The notes beneath the pieces were generated by a model. That model saw only the letters and a list, made by a program, of their open reading frames with translations. It had not been told where the DNA came from and ran no database searches. The translations under genes and the position numbers were made by a program. DNA of 64,000 bases from Myxococcales bacterium (GTDB taxonomy: Bacteria; Myxococcota_A; Polyangia; Haliangiales; Haliangiaceae): contig JADJGV010000021.1 of assembly GCA_016707895.1 (NCBI GenBank), forward strand, positions 1 through 64,000, given 5' to 3'. Positions 48,920 through 58,398 of the stretch are shown here, piece by piece. How positions within the stretch are numbered: the first letter of the stretch is position 1; each line of letters begins with the position of its first letter.

Positions 48920-50218
48920 TTGGCCAAGCTGTTCGATCAGATCACCTCGCTCCTCGATAGCACCGTCGACGCCGCGGTGGTGCTGGACGGCGAGCGCCGC
49001 GTGCGCCACTACAACCCGGCGTACCAGGCGTTGACCGGGCTGCGCGGCCGCGCGCTGGCCGAGCGGGTCGCCGCCGGCGCGCGGTGCTTCGAGCTGTTCA
49101 AGCTCGACATCTGCGCCGACGCCTGCGTCGGGTGCAAGGCCCGGGACAGCGGCCGGCGGATCCGGGTCGACGAGATCGCGGCGGTGCGCGGCGACGGCGA
49201 GGACCTGACGTGCATCGTCACCGCGGTGCCGCTGGAGCTGGCCGACGGCGAGCAGCTGATCATCGAGACCTATCGCGACGTCACCGCCGACGTGCGGATC
49301 CAGCGGCGGCTCAAGGTCGCCCTCGAGCACGAGCGGCGGGCCAAGGAGGACCTGGAGGAGAAGGTGCGCGAGCGCACCGCCGAGCTGCGCGCCGCCCAGG
49401 CCCAGCTGGTGCACCAGGAGAAGATGTCGTCGCTAGGCCGGCTGGTGGCTGGCATCGCCCACGAGCTGAACAACCCGATCAACTTCGTCTACGGCAACGT
49501 CGACTTCCTCGGCCAGTACATGGAGAGCCTGCTGCGGCTGGCGGCGCTGATCGACGGCGCGCCGCTGCCCGACGCCACCCGCGCCGCCTACGACGCGCTC
49601 AAGGCCGAGGTCGAGTACGAGTTCTTGGTGGGCGACTGGCAGAAGCTCCTGCGCTCGATCCGCGCCGGCGCCGAGCGCACCGCGGCGATCGTCGCCGACC
49701 TCAAGACCTTCGCGCGCACCGGTGGCACCGAGCTGGCCGAGGCCGACCTGGTGGCCGGCATCGACACCACGCTCAACCTGATCGCGCCGCTGCTCAAGAA
49801 CCGGGTCGACGTCCGCCGCCGCGGCGGCACCCGCATCCCGCGCGTCGTGTGCAACGCGGGCCACCTCAACCAGGTGTTCATGAACATCCTCACCAACGCC
49901 GCGCAGGCGATCGTCGGGCCGGGCTGGATCGAGGTCGAGATCGCCACCGTGGACGATGGCGCCGCGGTGCGGGTGGTCGTGGCCGACTCTGGGCCCGGCA
50001 TCGGCCCCGACCTGATGGCCAAGATCGGCGATCCGTTCTTCACCACCAAGGAGGTGGGCGAGGGCACCGGGCTGGGGCTGTGGATCACCGCCAACATCGT
50101 GCGCGCCCACGGCGGGACGCTGTCGTGGGGCAACCGCGTGGGCGCCGGCGCCGAGTTCGTGGTGACGGTCCCGGTCGCCGGCCCGGACAAGGACGGCGAA
50201 GCGGGGCGCACACCGTGA
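48920..50218 (+). CDS. PAS histidine kinase
   Basis: 432 residues from TTG 48920; no ATG or GTG in frame fits the PAS domain start better. PAS (about 10-125) has a four-Cys cluster CFELFKLDICADACVGCKA that may bind metal or an iron-sulfur centre. A coiled coil (130-165) precedes the HisKA box (SSLGRLVAGIAHELNNP, catalytic His near 179). The ATPase domain has N box NQVFMNILTNAAQAI, G1 DSGPGIG and G2 GTGLGLWI. No membrane helix, so it is cytoplasmic. The GTGA overlap with the next gene ties it to the response regulator. Confidence 0.9.
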   Translation: MAKLFDQITSLLDSTVDAAVVLDGERRVRHYNPAYQALTGLRGRALAERVAAGARCFELFKLDICADACVGCKARDSGRRIRVDEIAAVRGDGEDLTCIVTAVPLELADGEQLIIETYRDVTADVRIQRRLKVALEHERRAKEDLEEKVRERTAELRAAQAQLVHQEKMSSLGRLVAGIAHELNNPINFVYGNVDFLGQYMESLLRLAALIDGAPLPDATRAAYDALKAEVEYEFLVGDWQKLLRSIRAGAERTAAIVADLKTFARTGGTELAEADLVAGIDTTLNLIAPLLKNRVDVRRRGGTRIPRVVCNAGHLNQVFMNILTNAAQAIVGPGWIEVEIATVDDGAAVRVVVADSGPGIGPDLMAKIGDPFFTTKEVGEGTGLGLWITANIVRAHGGTLSWGNRVGAGAEFVVTVPVAGPDKDGEAGRTP

Positions 50219-50577
50219 CGCTGGCGCGACCCCGGGTGCTGGTCGTCGACGACGAGCGCTACAACCGCGAGCTGGTGCAGCGCACGCTGGCCCGCTACGC
50301 CGACGTCCTCGTGGCGTGCGATCTGGACGAGGCGCTGGCGGCCTGCGCCGCGGTCGCGGTCGACGTCTTGATCACCGATCAGCGCCTGGGCGCCGGCACC
50401 GGCACCGAGCTTGCGGCCCGGGTGCGCGCGGCGGCGCCGCAGACGCGGATCGTGCTGATCACCGGCTACGTCGAGGACGCCGAGGTGATCGCGGCCCAGG
50501 CCGCGGGCCTGGTCGACGACGTCATCGGCAAGCCGTTCGCGCCGATCGCGCTGCGCCAGCGCGTGCTGGGTCCGTAA
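50215..50577 (+). CDS. Single-domain response regulator
   Basis: 120 residues from GTG 50215. The receiver fold is complete: VLVVDDERYN (acidic pocket), DVLITDQRLGAG with the phosphorylated Asp near 54, ITGYVEDAE and GKPFAP with the conserved Lys. There is no DNA-binding output domain, so it acts by protein contact, like CheY, or relays phosphate. It is the last gene before the parS-like array and is coupled to the kinase gene. Confidence 0.92.
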   Translation: MTLARPRVLVVDDERYNRELVQRTLARYADVLVACDLDEALAACAAVAVDVLITDQRLGAGTGTELAARVRAAAPQTRIVLITGYVEDAEVIAAQAAGLVDDVIGKPFAPIALRQRVLGP

Positions 50578-50601
50578 GACGTCGGGACCTCGCGGCCGGA
50601 T

Positions 50602-51152
50602 CTCCCACGTGGGAGCGTGGTTCGGCGACCTGGCCGTGACCGAGCTCCAACGGGATCGTGAACACAAGGAGCGTGCCGGCCAACTCCCACGTGGAAGGCC
50701 GGCGACGCCGGTCACGTCCCACCGGGGCGAGTGATCTCATCATGTCCCACGTGGAACCAGGTGGAACCAGGGGCCGCGTGGAAGCAGGCGCCCGGGGAAC
50801 CGGCCGATCCGCGGGCACGGCATGTCCCACGTGGAAGCAGCGCCCGGGGAACTGGCGATCCGCGGCATGTCCCACGTGGACGTCGCCTTGGTGTCCCACA
50901 TGGAAGCGGGCGGCGCCGGGCGCCGCGGAGATGTCCCACGTGGAAGCGGACGTGGAAGCGGGCGGCGCCGGGTGCTGCGGTGATGTCCCACGTGGAAGCA
51001 GGCGGCGCCGGGTGCCGCGGTGATGTCCCACGTGGAAGCGGGCGGCGCCGGGTGCCGCGGTGATGTCCCACGTGGAAGCGGGCCCGGAACGTCCCACATG
51101 GGCATGAGGGACTCGAGGCCGCGTCGGTCATCTCCCACGTGGGAGATGACCG
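50602..51152. repeat. parS-like palindrome array (12 sites)
   Basis: The 580-bp gap between the response regulator and the next gene is filled by repeated palindromes. Ten perfect CCACGTGG cores start at 50605, 50687, 50747, 50827, 50872, 50936, 50988, 51028, 51068 and 51135; two CCACATGG variants start at 50896 and 51094. Extended form TGTCCCACGTGGAAG occurs at 50823, 50932, 50984, 51024 and 51064. The last three are exactly 40 bp apart. The site at 51125-51152 is a 28-bp perfect palindrome. ParB sites in other bacteria are TGTTTCACGTGAAACA or TGTTCCACGTGGAACA, one to three changes away. I read it as a chromosomal partition site; an operator array is the alternative. Confidence 0.75.
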
Positions 51153-51157
51153 TCTGG

Positions 51158-52753
51158 CTACTCCTCGTACTTGAGGCCGCGCACCAGCGAGACCAGCGGC
51201 GCCAGGCCGTCCCGCGCGGCCTGGCGCAGCGGATCGGAGTGGGCCACGACGGTCGAGAACGCCGGGCCCACGGTGTAGTAGGTCTCGACGAACAGCTCGC
51301 CCAGCACGCTGCGGCGCAGGACGCCGTCGCGGAACTGGCGCAGGTGGCTGACCTCGTTGGCGAGCAGCGTGCCGTAGGCGGCGGTGGCGACGAAGCAGGC
51401 GTCGACCTCGCCGACCGGGCGCTCGGGCGTGGTGAAGTGCGTGACCGCGAGCGGCCCGTAGTTGCGGCACTCGTCGTAGGCCCGCACCGCGACGTAGTAC
51501 GTGGTCTCGGGCAGGAGGCCGGTGACGTCGAACAGCTGCACCTGGCCGGGGTCGTCGACGTCGATCGACGCCGTGATCGGCGACGACGTCGCGAAGTTGC
51601 TGTCGTCGATCGGCTCGATCGCGCGGTAGCGGACCTCGTAGCCGGCCACCGGGTTGGCGCCGCCGTCGTCGCCGGGCGCGACGAAGGACATCGTGACCGC
51701 GGTGGGCTGGGCGTCGGCGGCGGTGAGCTCGGTGGCTGCGCCGGGGGCGATCGAGTCGTCCTCGGGGCGAGCGGTGGCGCGCAGCCGGAACATCGCGGAG
51801 CCGTCGGTCCGGACCAGCAGGCGCCCGGCGCCCGAGCCCGGCACGTCGCTGGTGATCGAGAGGTCAGGGGTCCGCAGGGTGCCGTCCATGCCGTCCGGAT
51901 CGCCGTAGCCGGCGTAGGTCATGGTCGACGCGGTCGCGGTGCTCGACCCGACGGTCACCGGCAGCCGGTACACCACCGATGGCTGGCCGCGGTAGGGCAG
52001 GCCGTACTGCGCCCACGGGATGCCCTCGGGCGAGGGCCGCGCGGTCGCCGAGTAGGTGGCGTTGTGATCGAACTCCTTGGCGACCTCGACCAGCAGCACG
52101 TACTCGCCGGCGGGCAGATCGCCGGGCATGGGCCAGCTGACCGTGAACGGCAGATCGGCGGCGGGCGTCGCCTGCGAGACGGTGTCGAACGGGTTGAGGT
52201 CGTCGAACGTGGCGACGCCGGGATCGTCGATGCCCTGCACCATCGCGATGTCCTCGCGCGGCGGGTAGCGCGACGGGACGGTGCTGTCGAGCGCGCCCTT
52301 GTCGGTGAAGATCGGCGAGCTGCAGGTGGCGGTGTCCCAGCCCGGCTCGTTGGGCGCCAGCGGCCGGCAGAAGAACGCCTCGGACGACGACTGGTTGAAG
52401 GGGTGCGAGAGGTTGGAGTCGTCGCGGTTGCGGAACTGCAGCGTCGGGAAGGTCATCCCGTGCTTGTGCGACCACACCGGGAACGTGGTGGTGCGCCGCC
52501 CGTACGGCCAGCGCGGCCCGCTGTTGAAGTCGTAGCGCCCGGGGCGGTTGCCGATGCCGCGCCGCCCGACCGCGTCGGTGATGAACAGCGTGTCGACGTA
52601 GTTGCCGCTGGCGTCCTCGAGCCAGGCCACGATCTGCAGCTTGTCCGAGGGTTGGAGGTCGACGTCGATCACCCGGCACTGCGGATCGGCGGCGGCGGCG
52701 GGGTTGGCGCCGACCGCGAGGGCGGCGAGGAACGCGGCGGAGACCAGGCGCAT
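51158..52753 (-). CDS. Secreted protein with fibronectin-III domain and Cys-Phe box
   Basis: 531 residues with a signal peptide (ends NPAAAADP). Residues 25-270 form a beta-rich domain of unknown family with Cys pairs. A fibronectin-III-like domain lies at about 345-455 (ELTAADAQPTAVTMSF, VAGYEVRYRAIEPI, GLLPETTYYVAVRAYDECRNYGPL). The C-terminal 75 residues have CFVATAAYGT, the Cys-Phe box seen in many secreted delta-proteobacterial proteins, followed by a helix pair. AATAAT lies 8 nt before the ATG on the minus strand. Its stop is only 5 bp from the last palindrome of the parS-like array. Confidence 0.68.
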   Translation of the reverse strand: MRLVSAAFLAALAVGANPAAAADPQCRVIDVDLQPSDKLQIVAWLEDASGNYVDTLFITDAVGRRGIGNRPGRYDFNSGPRWPYGRRTTTFPVWSHKHGMTFPTLQFRNRDDSNLSHPFNQSSSEAFFCRPLAPNEPGWDTATCSSPIFTDKGALDSTVPSRYPPREDIAMVQGIDDPGVATFDDLNPFDTVSQATPAADLPFTVSWPMPGDLPAGEYVLLVEVAKEFDHNATYSATARPSPEGIPWAQYGLPYRGQPSVVYRLPVTVGSSTATASTMTYAGYGDPDGMDGTLRTPDLSITSDVPGSGAGRLLVRTDGSAMFRLRATARPEDDSIAPGAATELTAADAQPTAVTMSFVAPGDDGGANPVAGYEVRYRAIEPIDDSNFATSSPITASIDVDDPGQVQLFDVTGLLPETTYYVAVRAYDECRNYGPLAVTHFTTPERPVGEVDACFVATAAYGTLLANEVSHLRQFRDGVLRRSVLGELFVETYYTVGPAFSTVVAHSDPLRQAARDGLAPLVSLVRGLKYEE

Positions 52754-52909
52754 CGCCGGTGATTATTGCCGTCGGCGCGGGGCGGGGGAAGAGGCAATCG
52801 TCACGGCCGTGACCATGGACGTTTCGCCGCAGCAAGCGGGCGATCCGCCGTCGGGCCCGGCCCCGAGCGTGACCGAATCCACACCGTGGCGGCGTCGGCG
52901 GCGATGGCA

Positions 52910-52915
52910 TACCGT
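52910..52915 (+). promoter_or_regulatory. TACCGT -10 box deciding the exonuclease start
   Basis: TACCGT is 6 nt before GTG 52922 and lies inside the reading frame of the upstream ATG at 52904. This spacing matches other leaderless starts in the window and argues for the GTG. Confidence 0.5.
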
Positions 52916-52921
52916 CGCGTC

Positions 52922-53719
52922 GTGGCCGACCACGAGTACCTGGTCCTCGATCTCGAGACGGTGCCCGACACCGCGCGCTGGAGCCGCCCCGAGCTGCCCC
53001 ACGGCACCGAGGCGCCGTTCCCGCCGACCTGGGCCCACCGGATCATCGTGGTCGGGTGCCTGTGGCTCGGGAAGGACTACCGGCTCAAGAAGCTCGGCGT
53101 GATCGGCGACGACCGCGCCGACGAGCAGCGCACGCTGGTCGAGCTGTCGCGGTTCGTCGGCCGGGCCAAGCCGGTGCTGGTCACCTACAACGGCCGGGCC
53201 TTCGATCTGCCGGTGATCGCGTTGCGCTCGCTGTGCCACGGCGTGCCGCTGGCCTGGTACTACCGCGAGCGCGGGGTGCGGTACCGCTACAGCGAGGAGG
53301 GCCACATCGACCTGTGCGACTGGCTGGCGGACCACGGCGCGACCCGCTCGGGGTCGCTCGACGCGGTGGCCCGGCTGTTCGGGCTGCCGGGCAAGATCGG
53401 CGTCGACGGCTCGCAGGTCGAGGGGCTCTACCGCGCCGGCCAGCTGGCCAAGATCCAGGACTACTGCCTGGCCGACGTGGTGCAGACCGCGTTCGTGCTG
53501 CTGCGGTTCCGGCTGCTGCAGGGCGTGCTGGCGCCGCCGGCGTACGTCGACGCGGCGACCGCGCTGCTCGAGGCGCTGGCCGCCGAGCCGCGGGTGGCGT
53601 CGGTGGTCGCGGCGATCGATCGCGCGCAGCTCCTGGCCTGCGCCGATCCGCGCAAGCTCAAGGACGACGCCGCCAAGCTCGCCGACGACGGCCAGCCCCG
53701 GGACGATGGCGGCGGGTGA
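52922..53719 (+). CDS. DEDDy-type 3'-5' exonuclease (PolB-like)
   Basis: 265 residues from GTG 52922. It has the RNase-H-like exonuclease motifs: ExoI LVLDLETVPD, ExoII TYNGRAFDLPVI and ExoIII YCLADVVQT (Tyr, three residues, Asp, the DEDDy form). It is related to the exonuclease domain of family-B polymerases and to prokaryotic predicted 3'-5' exonucleases. Expected role: trimming single-stranded DNA or RNA ends in repair. Its last 14 bp overlap the glycosylase gene, so the two form an operon. Confidence 0.85.
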   Translation: MADHEYLVLDLETVPDTARWSRPELPHGTEAPFPPTWAHRIIVVGCLWLGKDYRLKKLGVIGDDRADEQRTLVELSRFVGRAKPVLVTYNGRAFDLPVIALRSLCHGVPLAWYYRERGVRYRYSEEGHIDLCDWLADHGATRSGSLDAVARLFGLPGKIGVDGSQVEGLYRAGQLAKIQDYCLADVVQTAFVLLRFRLLQGVLAPPAYVDAATALLEALAAEPRVASVVAAIDRAQLLACADPRKLKDDAAKLADDGQPRDDGGG

Positions 53720-54260
53720 GCCGCTGCCGCTGGCGTGGTTCCAGCGGCCGACGCCGGTGGTGGCGCGGGCGCTGATCGGCTGCGTGCTGGTGCACGGCGA
53801 GCGCGCCGGCCGGATCGTCGAGACCGAGGCCTACCTGGGCCCCGAGGATCGGGCGTCGCACGCGCGGTTCGGGCCGACGGCGCGCAACCGCGTGATGTTC
53901 GGCCCGGGCGGCGTGACCTACGTCTACCTGTGCTACGGGATCCACCAGATGTTCAACATCGTCAGCGATCGCGACGGCCAGGCCGGGGCCGTGCTGGTGC
54001 GCGCGATCGCGCCGGTGGCGGGGCTGCCCGACGATCCGGGGGTCGGCCGCGGCCCGGGCAAGGTGGCCCGCGCGCTCGGGCTGGGCCCGGCCCAGCACGG
54101 CCGCACCCTCGACGCCGACGCGCTGCACGTGCGCGCCGGGCGGGCGGCGGCGGCGATCGTCACGACGGCGCGGATCGGCGTCGACTACGCCGGGCCGTGG
54201 GCGCGGCGGCGGCTGCGGTTCGCGCTGGCCGGGCACCCGGCGGTGTCGAGGCCGCGGTGA
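53706..54260 (+). CDS. Alkylpurine DNA glycosylase (AAG/MPG family)
   Basis: 184 residues. Matches MPG-type 3-methyladenine DNA glycosylases: VARALIGCVLVH, IVETEAYLGPEDRASHARFGPTARN (catalytic Glu in ETEAY), GVTYVYLCYGIHQMFNIV and VGRGPGKVARALG, with a late RIGVDYAGPWARRRLRF. It removes alkylated and deaminated purines from DNA as the first step of base-excision repair. It overlaps the exonuclease gene before it and its stop overlaps the ferredoxin's GTG start, so three genes are coupled. Confidence 0.93.
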   Translation: MAAGEPLPLAWFQRPTPVVARALIGCVLVHGERAGRIVETEAYLGPEDRASHARFGPTARNRVMFGPGGVTYVYLCYGIHQMFNIVSDRDGQAGAVLVRAIAPVAGLPDDPGVGRGPGKVARALGLGPAQHGRTLDADALHVRAGRAAAAIVTTARIGVDYAGPWARRRLRFALAGHPAVSRPR

Positions 54261-54553
54261 AGGTGCGCTTCATGCCCGCCGACGTCACCGTCGAGGTGGC
54301 CGCCGGCACGACGCTGTTCGACGCCGGCGCCAAGGCGGCGGCCGGGATCGACACCGCGTGCGTCGGCAAGGGCACCTGCGGCCTGTGCCGGGTCAAGGTG
54401 ATCGACGGCGACGCGCACCTGAGCGCCTACGCCGACGAGGAGGAGCGCCACCTTGGCAACCTGTACCGCATCACCCGGCTGCGGCTGGCGTGCCGGACCC
54501 AGGTGCTCGGCGACGTCACGGTCGAGATCAAGGCGCGCCGCCGTCGGGGATGA
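54257..54553 (+). CDS. 2Fe-2S ferredoxin
   Basis: 98 residues from GTG 54257 (GTGA overlap). The plant-type [2Fe-2S] pattern ACVGKGTCGLC and later RLACRTQV supplies four cysteines; strand VKVRFMPADVTVEVAAGTTLFDA starts the beta-grasp fold. It should be a small cytoplasmic electron carrier. Coupling to a glycosylase gene is unusual and its partner is unknown. The last 26 bp overlap the convergent lipoprotein gene on the other strand. Confidence 0.9.
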   Translation: MKVRFMPADVTVEVAAGTTLFDAGAKAAAGIDTACVGKGTCGLCRVKVIDGDAHLSAYADEEERHLGNLYRITRLRLACRTQVLGDVTVEIKARRRRG

Positions 54554-55045
54554 CGCTGGCGGCGCGCAGCGGCGACAGGTCGATGTGGTACGCGCGGTAG
54601 ACGTCGAGGTCGCCGGGCGCCAGCGTCGCCCAGTGGTTCTGCCAGGCGTCGGCGAAGTAGCGGCGCGCGTCGGCGAGGATCATGAAGTCGCGGACGGTGC
54701 CGGGGATGTTGGCCGGGTTGTCGGGCTTGAACTGGTGAGCGGCGCGGCGCTCGTAGTCGACCGGGATCGCCGCGGCGAGGTCGCCCAGGTCGCGCCAGCC
54801 CATCGCCGCCAGCTCGGCGAGCACGTCGTCCTCGGTGCCGTTCCACTCGGCGACGTAGGTGCCGGCGGCCAGCTCGTCGGCGAAGCGCCGGGCCATCAGC
54901 GCCTCGACGCCGGCCTTGGTGATCGCGCCGCGGGCGGCGGTCGGCGCCGGGGCGTGGGCGTCGGGGCGGTTGGCGATGGTGGGGGGCGCGGGCGGCGACG
55001 GCCGGCACGCCGCGAGCGCGACGACGACCAGCGCTGCGGCGGCCC

Positions 55046-55049
<4 letters not shown>
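54528..55049 (-). CDS. Lipoprotein following kinase gene
   Basis: 173 residues from GTG 55049 (overlaps the kinase stop as GTGA). The lipobox is VVALAAC. A Pro/Ala-rich linker precedes a helical domain (ITKAGVEALMARRFADELAAGTY, DVLAELAAMGWRDLGDL, RDFMILADARRYFADAWQNHWATL) of unknown family. Operon position suggests that it works with the Ser/Thr kinase, perhaps as an envelope partner. It ends 26 bp inside the opposite-strand ferredoxin gene. Confidence 0.68.
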
Positions 55050-57157
<2,108 letters not shown>

Positions 57158-57189
57158 GGCGGCGATCCGGCGCGGCCCGGAGGATGCCC

Positions 57190-57195
57190 TATAGT
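57190..57195 (+). promoter_or_regulatory. TATAGT -10 box, leaderless start
   Basis: TATAGT stands 6 nt before ATG 57202, and two other ATGs (57184, 57196) lie at or before the box. This selects 57202 as the start. Confidence 0.5.
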
Positions 57196-57201
57196 ATGGC
57201 C

Positions 57202-58398
57202 ATGCGCGCCCCCCTGGCGCTCGCGTCCTGGGCTTTCGTCGCCGCCGCGACCACGGCCAAGGCGGACGAGCGTCCGGTGGTCGTGGTCGACGCCACCACC
57301 GACGGCAGCGGGGCCGCGGTGGTGGTGCGGCTCAACGCCGCCCTCGGCCCCGAGCCGACGCTGGGGCCGATCGCCCCGGGGCTGGTCGACGCCCTGGCCA
57401 ACCCGACGCCCGTCGACGGCGCCGCGATCGCCTCGGCCAGCACCGCGCTGACCAACGCCCGCGACCGGCTGGTGCGGTTCGCGTACGGCGAGGCCGCGGC
57501 GATCGCCCGGGCCGCCGAGGACGCGCTGGCCGGCGAGGCCGGCGACAAGACCGCCCGCGAGCTGCTGGCGAACCTGGCCTTCGTCGAGGGGCTGGCGATC
57601 GCCGGCGACGCCGGGGACGCGGGCGCCGCGGCGCCGACCTGGACGCTGGTCCACCGGCTGTCGCCGGGGCGGACCCTCGACCCGGCGGTCTACCCGCCCG
57701 ATCAGATCGCCGCGTTCGCCCGCGCGGTGACGCCGCCGCCCGGCTCGGGCGCGGTGATGATCGCCGCCCCCGGCGCCGACGAGATCCTCGTCGACGGCGC
57801 GCCGATCGGACGCGATCCGGCCGTGGCCCAGCTGTCGCCCGGACCGCACGTGGTGAGCGCCCGCGGCGCCGACATCATCCTGGTCGGGCGTCGGGTGGTC
57901 GCCACCGCCGGCCAGAGCGTCCGGGTCGACCTGAACCCGGTGCTGGCGGCGGCCTCGGTGCGGGCGGCGCGGGCCCGGGATCGCCTGCGGGCCGCGATCG
58001 ACGACGGCCAGCGCTTCGCCGCGATCGCCGCGCTCCTGGCGGTGGGCAACGCCGACGACGCGATCGTCGTCGTGCCCGGCGAGGACGGCACGCCCGGCGC
58101 GGTCGCGACCCGGGTCTACACCCGGCGCGGCGGGCTGGGCCCGGCCCGGTCGTTCGACGGCGATCTCGGCGGCGTGCTGGCGCCGCTCCGCCCGCCGCCC
58201 AGGCCGCGCCTGCCGCCCGGCCCGCCGGCCGGCCCGCCGGTGCCGCCGCCGGGCCCCGAGGTGCCGTGGCACGAGCGGCGCTGGGCGCGGGTCGGCATGG
58301 GCGTGGCCGGCGCCGCGGTGGTGACCGCGGTGATCGCGGCGATCCTGACCCGGGCCAACGGCACCACCGCCCTCGACGGCTCGATCGGAGTGCAATGA
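57202..58398 (+). CDS. Exported PEGA-like protein with C-terminal membrane helix
   Basis: 398 residues from ATG 57202. A signal peptide (ends TTAKA) precedes a helical region and a PEGA-like domain (about 195-240: GAVMIAAPGADEILVDGAPIGRDP, LSPGPHVVSARG). A long Pro-rich linker (PPPRPRLPPGPPAGPP) and a membrane helix (VGMGVAGAAVVTAVIAAIL) close the protein. It is divergent from the kinase gene, with about 45 bp between starts, and its stop overlaps the next gene (ATGA). Role unknown; the arrangement resembles the other kinase/PEGA loci here. Confidence 0.7.
   Translation: MRAPLALASWAFVAAATTAKADERPVVVVDATTDGSGAAVVVRLNAALGPEPTLGPIAPGLVDALANPTPVDGAAIASASTALTNARDRLVRFAYGEAAAIARAAEDALAGEAGDKTARELLANLAFVEGLAIAGDAGDAGAAAPTWTLVHRLSPGRTLDPAVYPPDQIAAFARAVTPPPGSGAVMIAAPGADEILVDGAPIGRDPAVAQLSPGPHVVSARGADIILVGRRVVATAGQSVRVDLNPVLAAASVRAARARDRLRAAIDDGQRFAAIAALLAVGNADDAIVVVPGEDGTPGAVATRVYTRRGGLGPARSFDGDLGGVLAPLRPPPRPRLPPGPPAGPPVPPPGPEVPWHERRWARVGMGVAGAAVVTAVIAAILTRANGTTALDGSIGVQ

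Noticed and set aside
50602..51152. CRISPR array
   Set aside because: The 40-bp period repeats the whole unit, including the part between palindromes, so there are no unique spacers, and no cas genes are present.
50740..51470. ORFs through the palindrome array with repeated SHVEAGGAG or PTWK units
   Set aside because: The repetition comes from the DNA palindromes; both strands and several frames give similar peptides, so it is not a protein gene.
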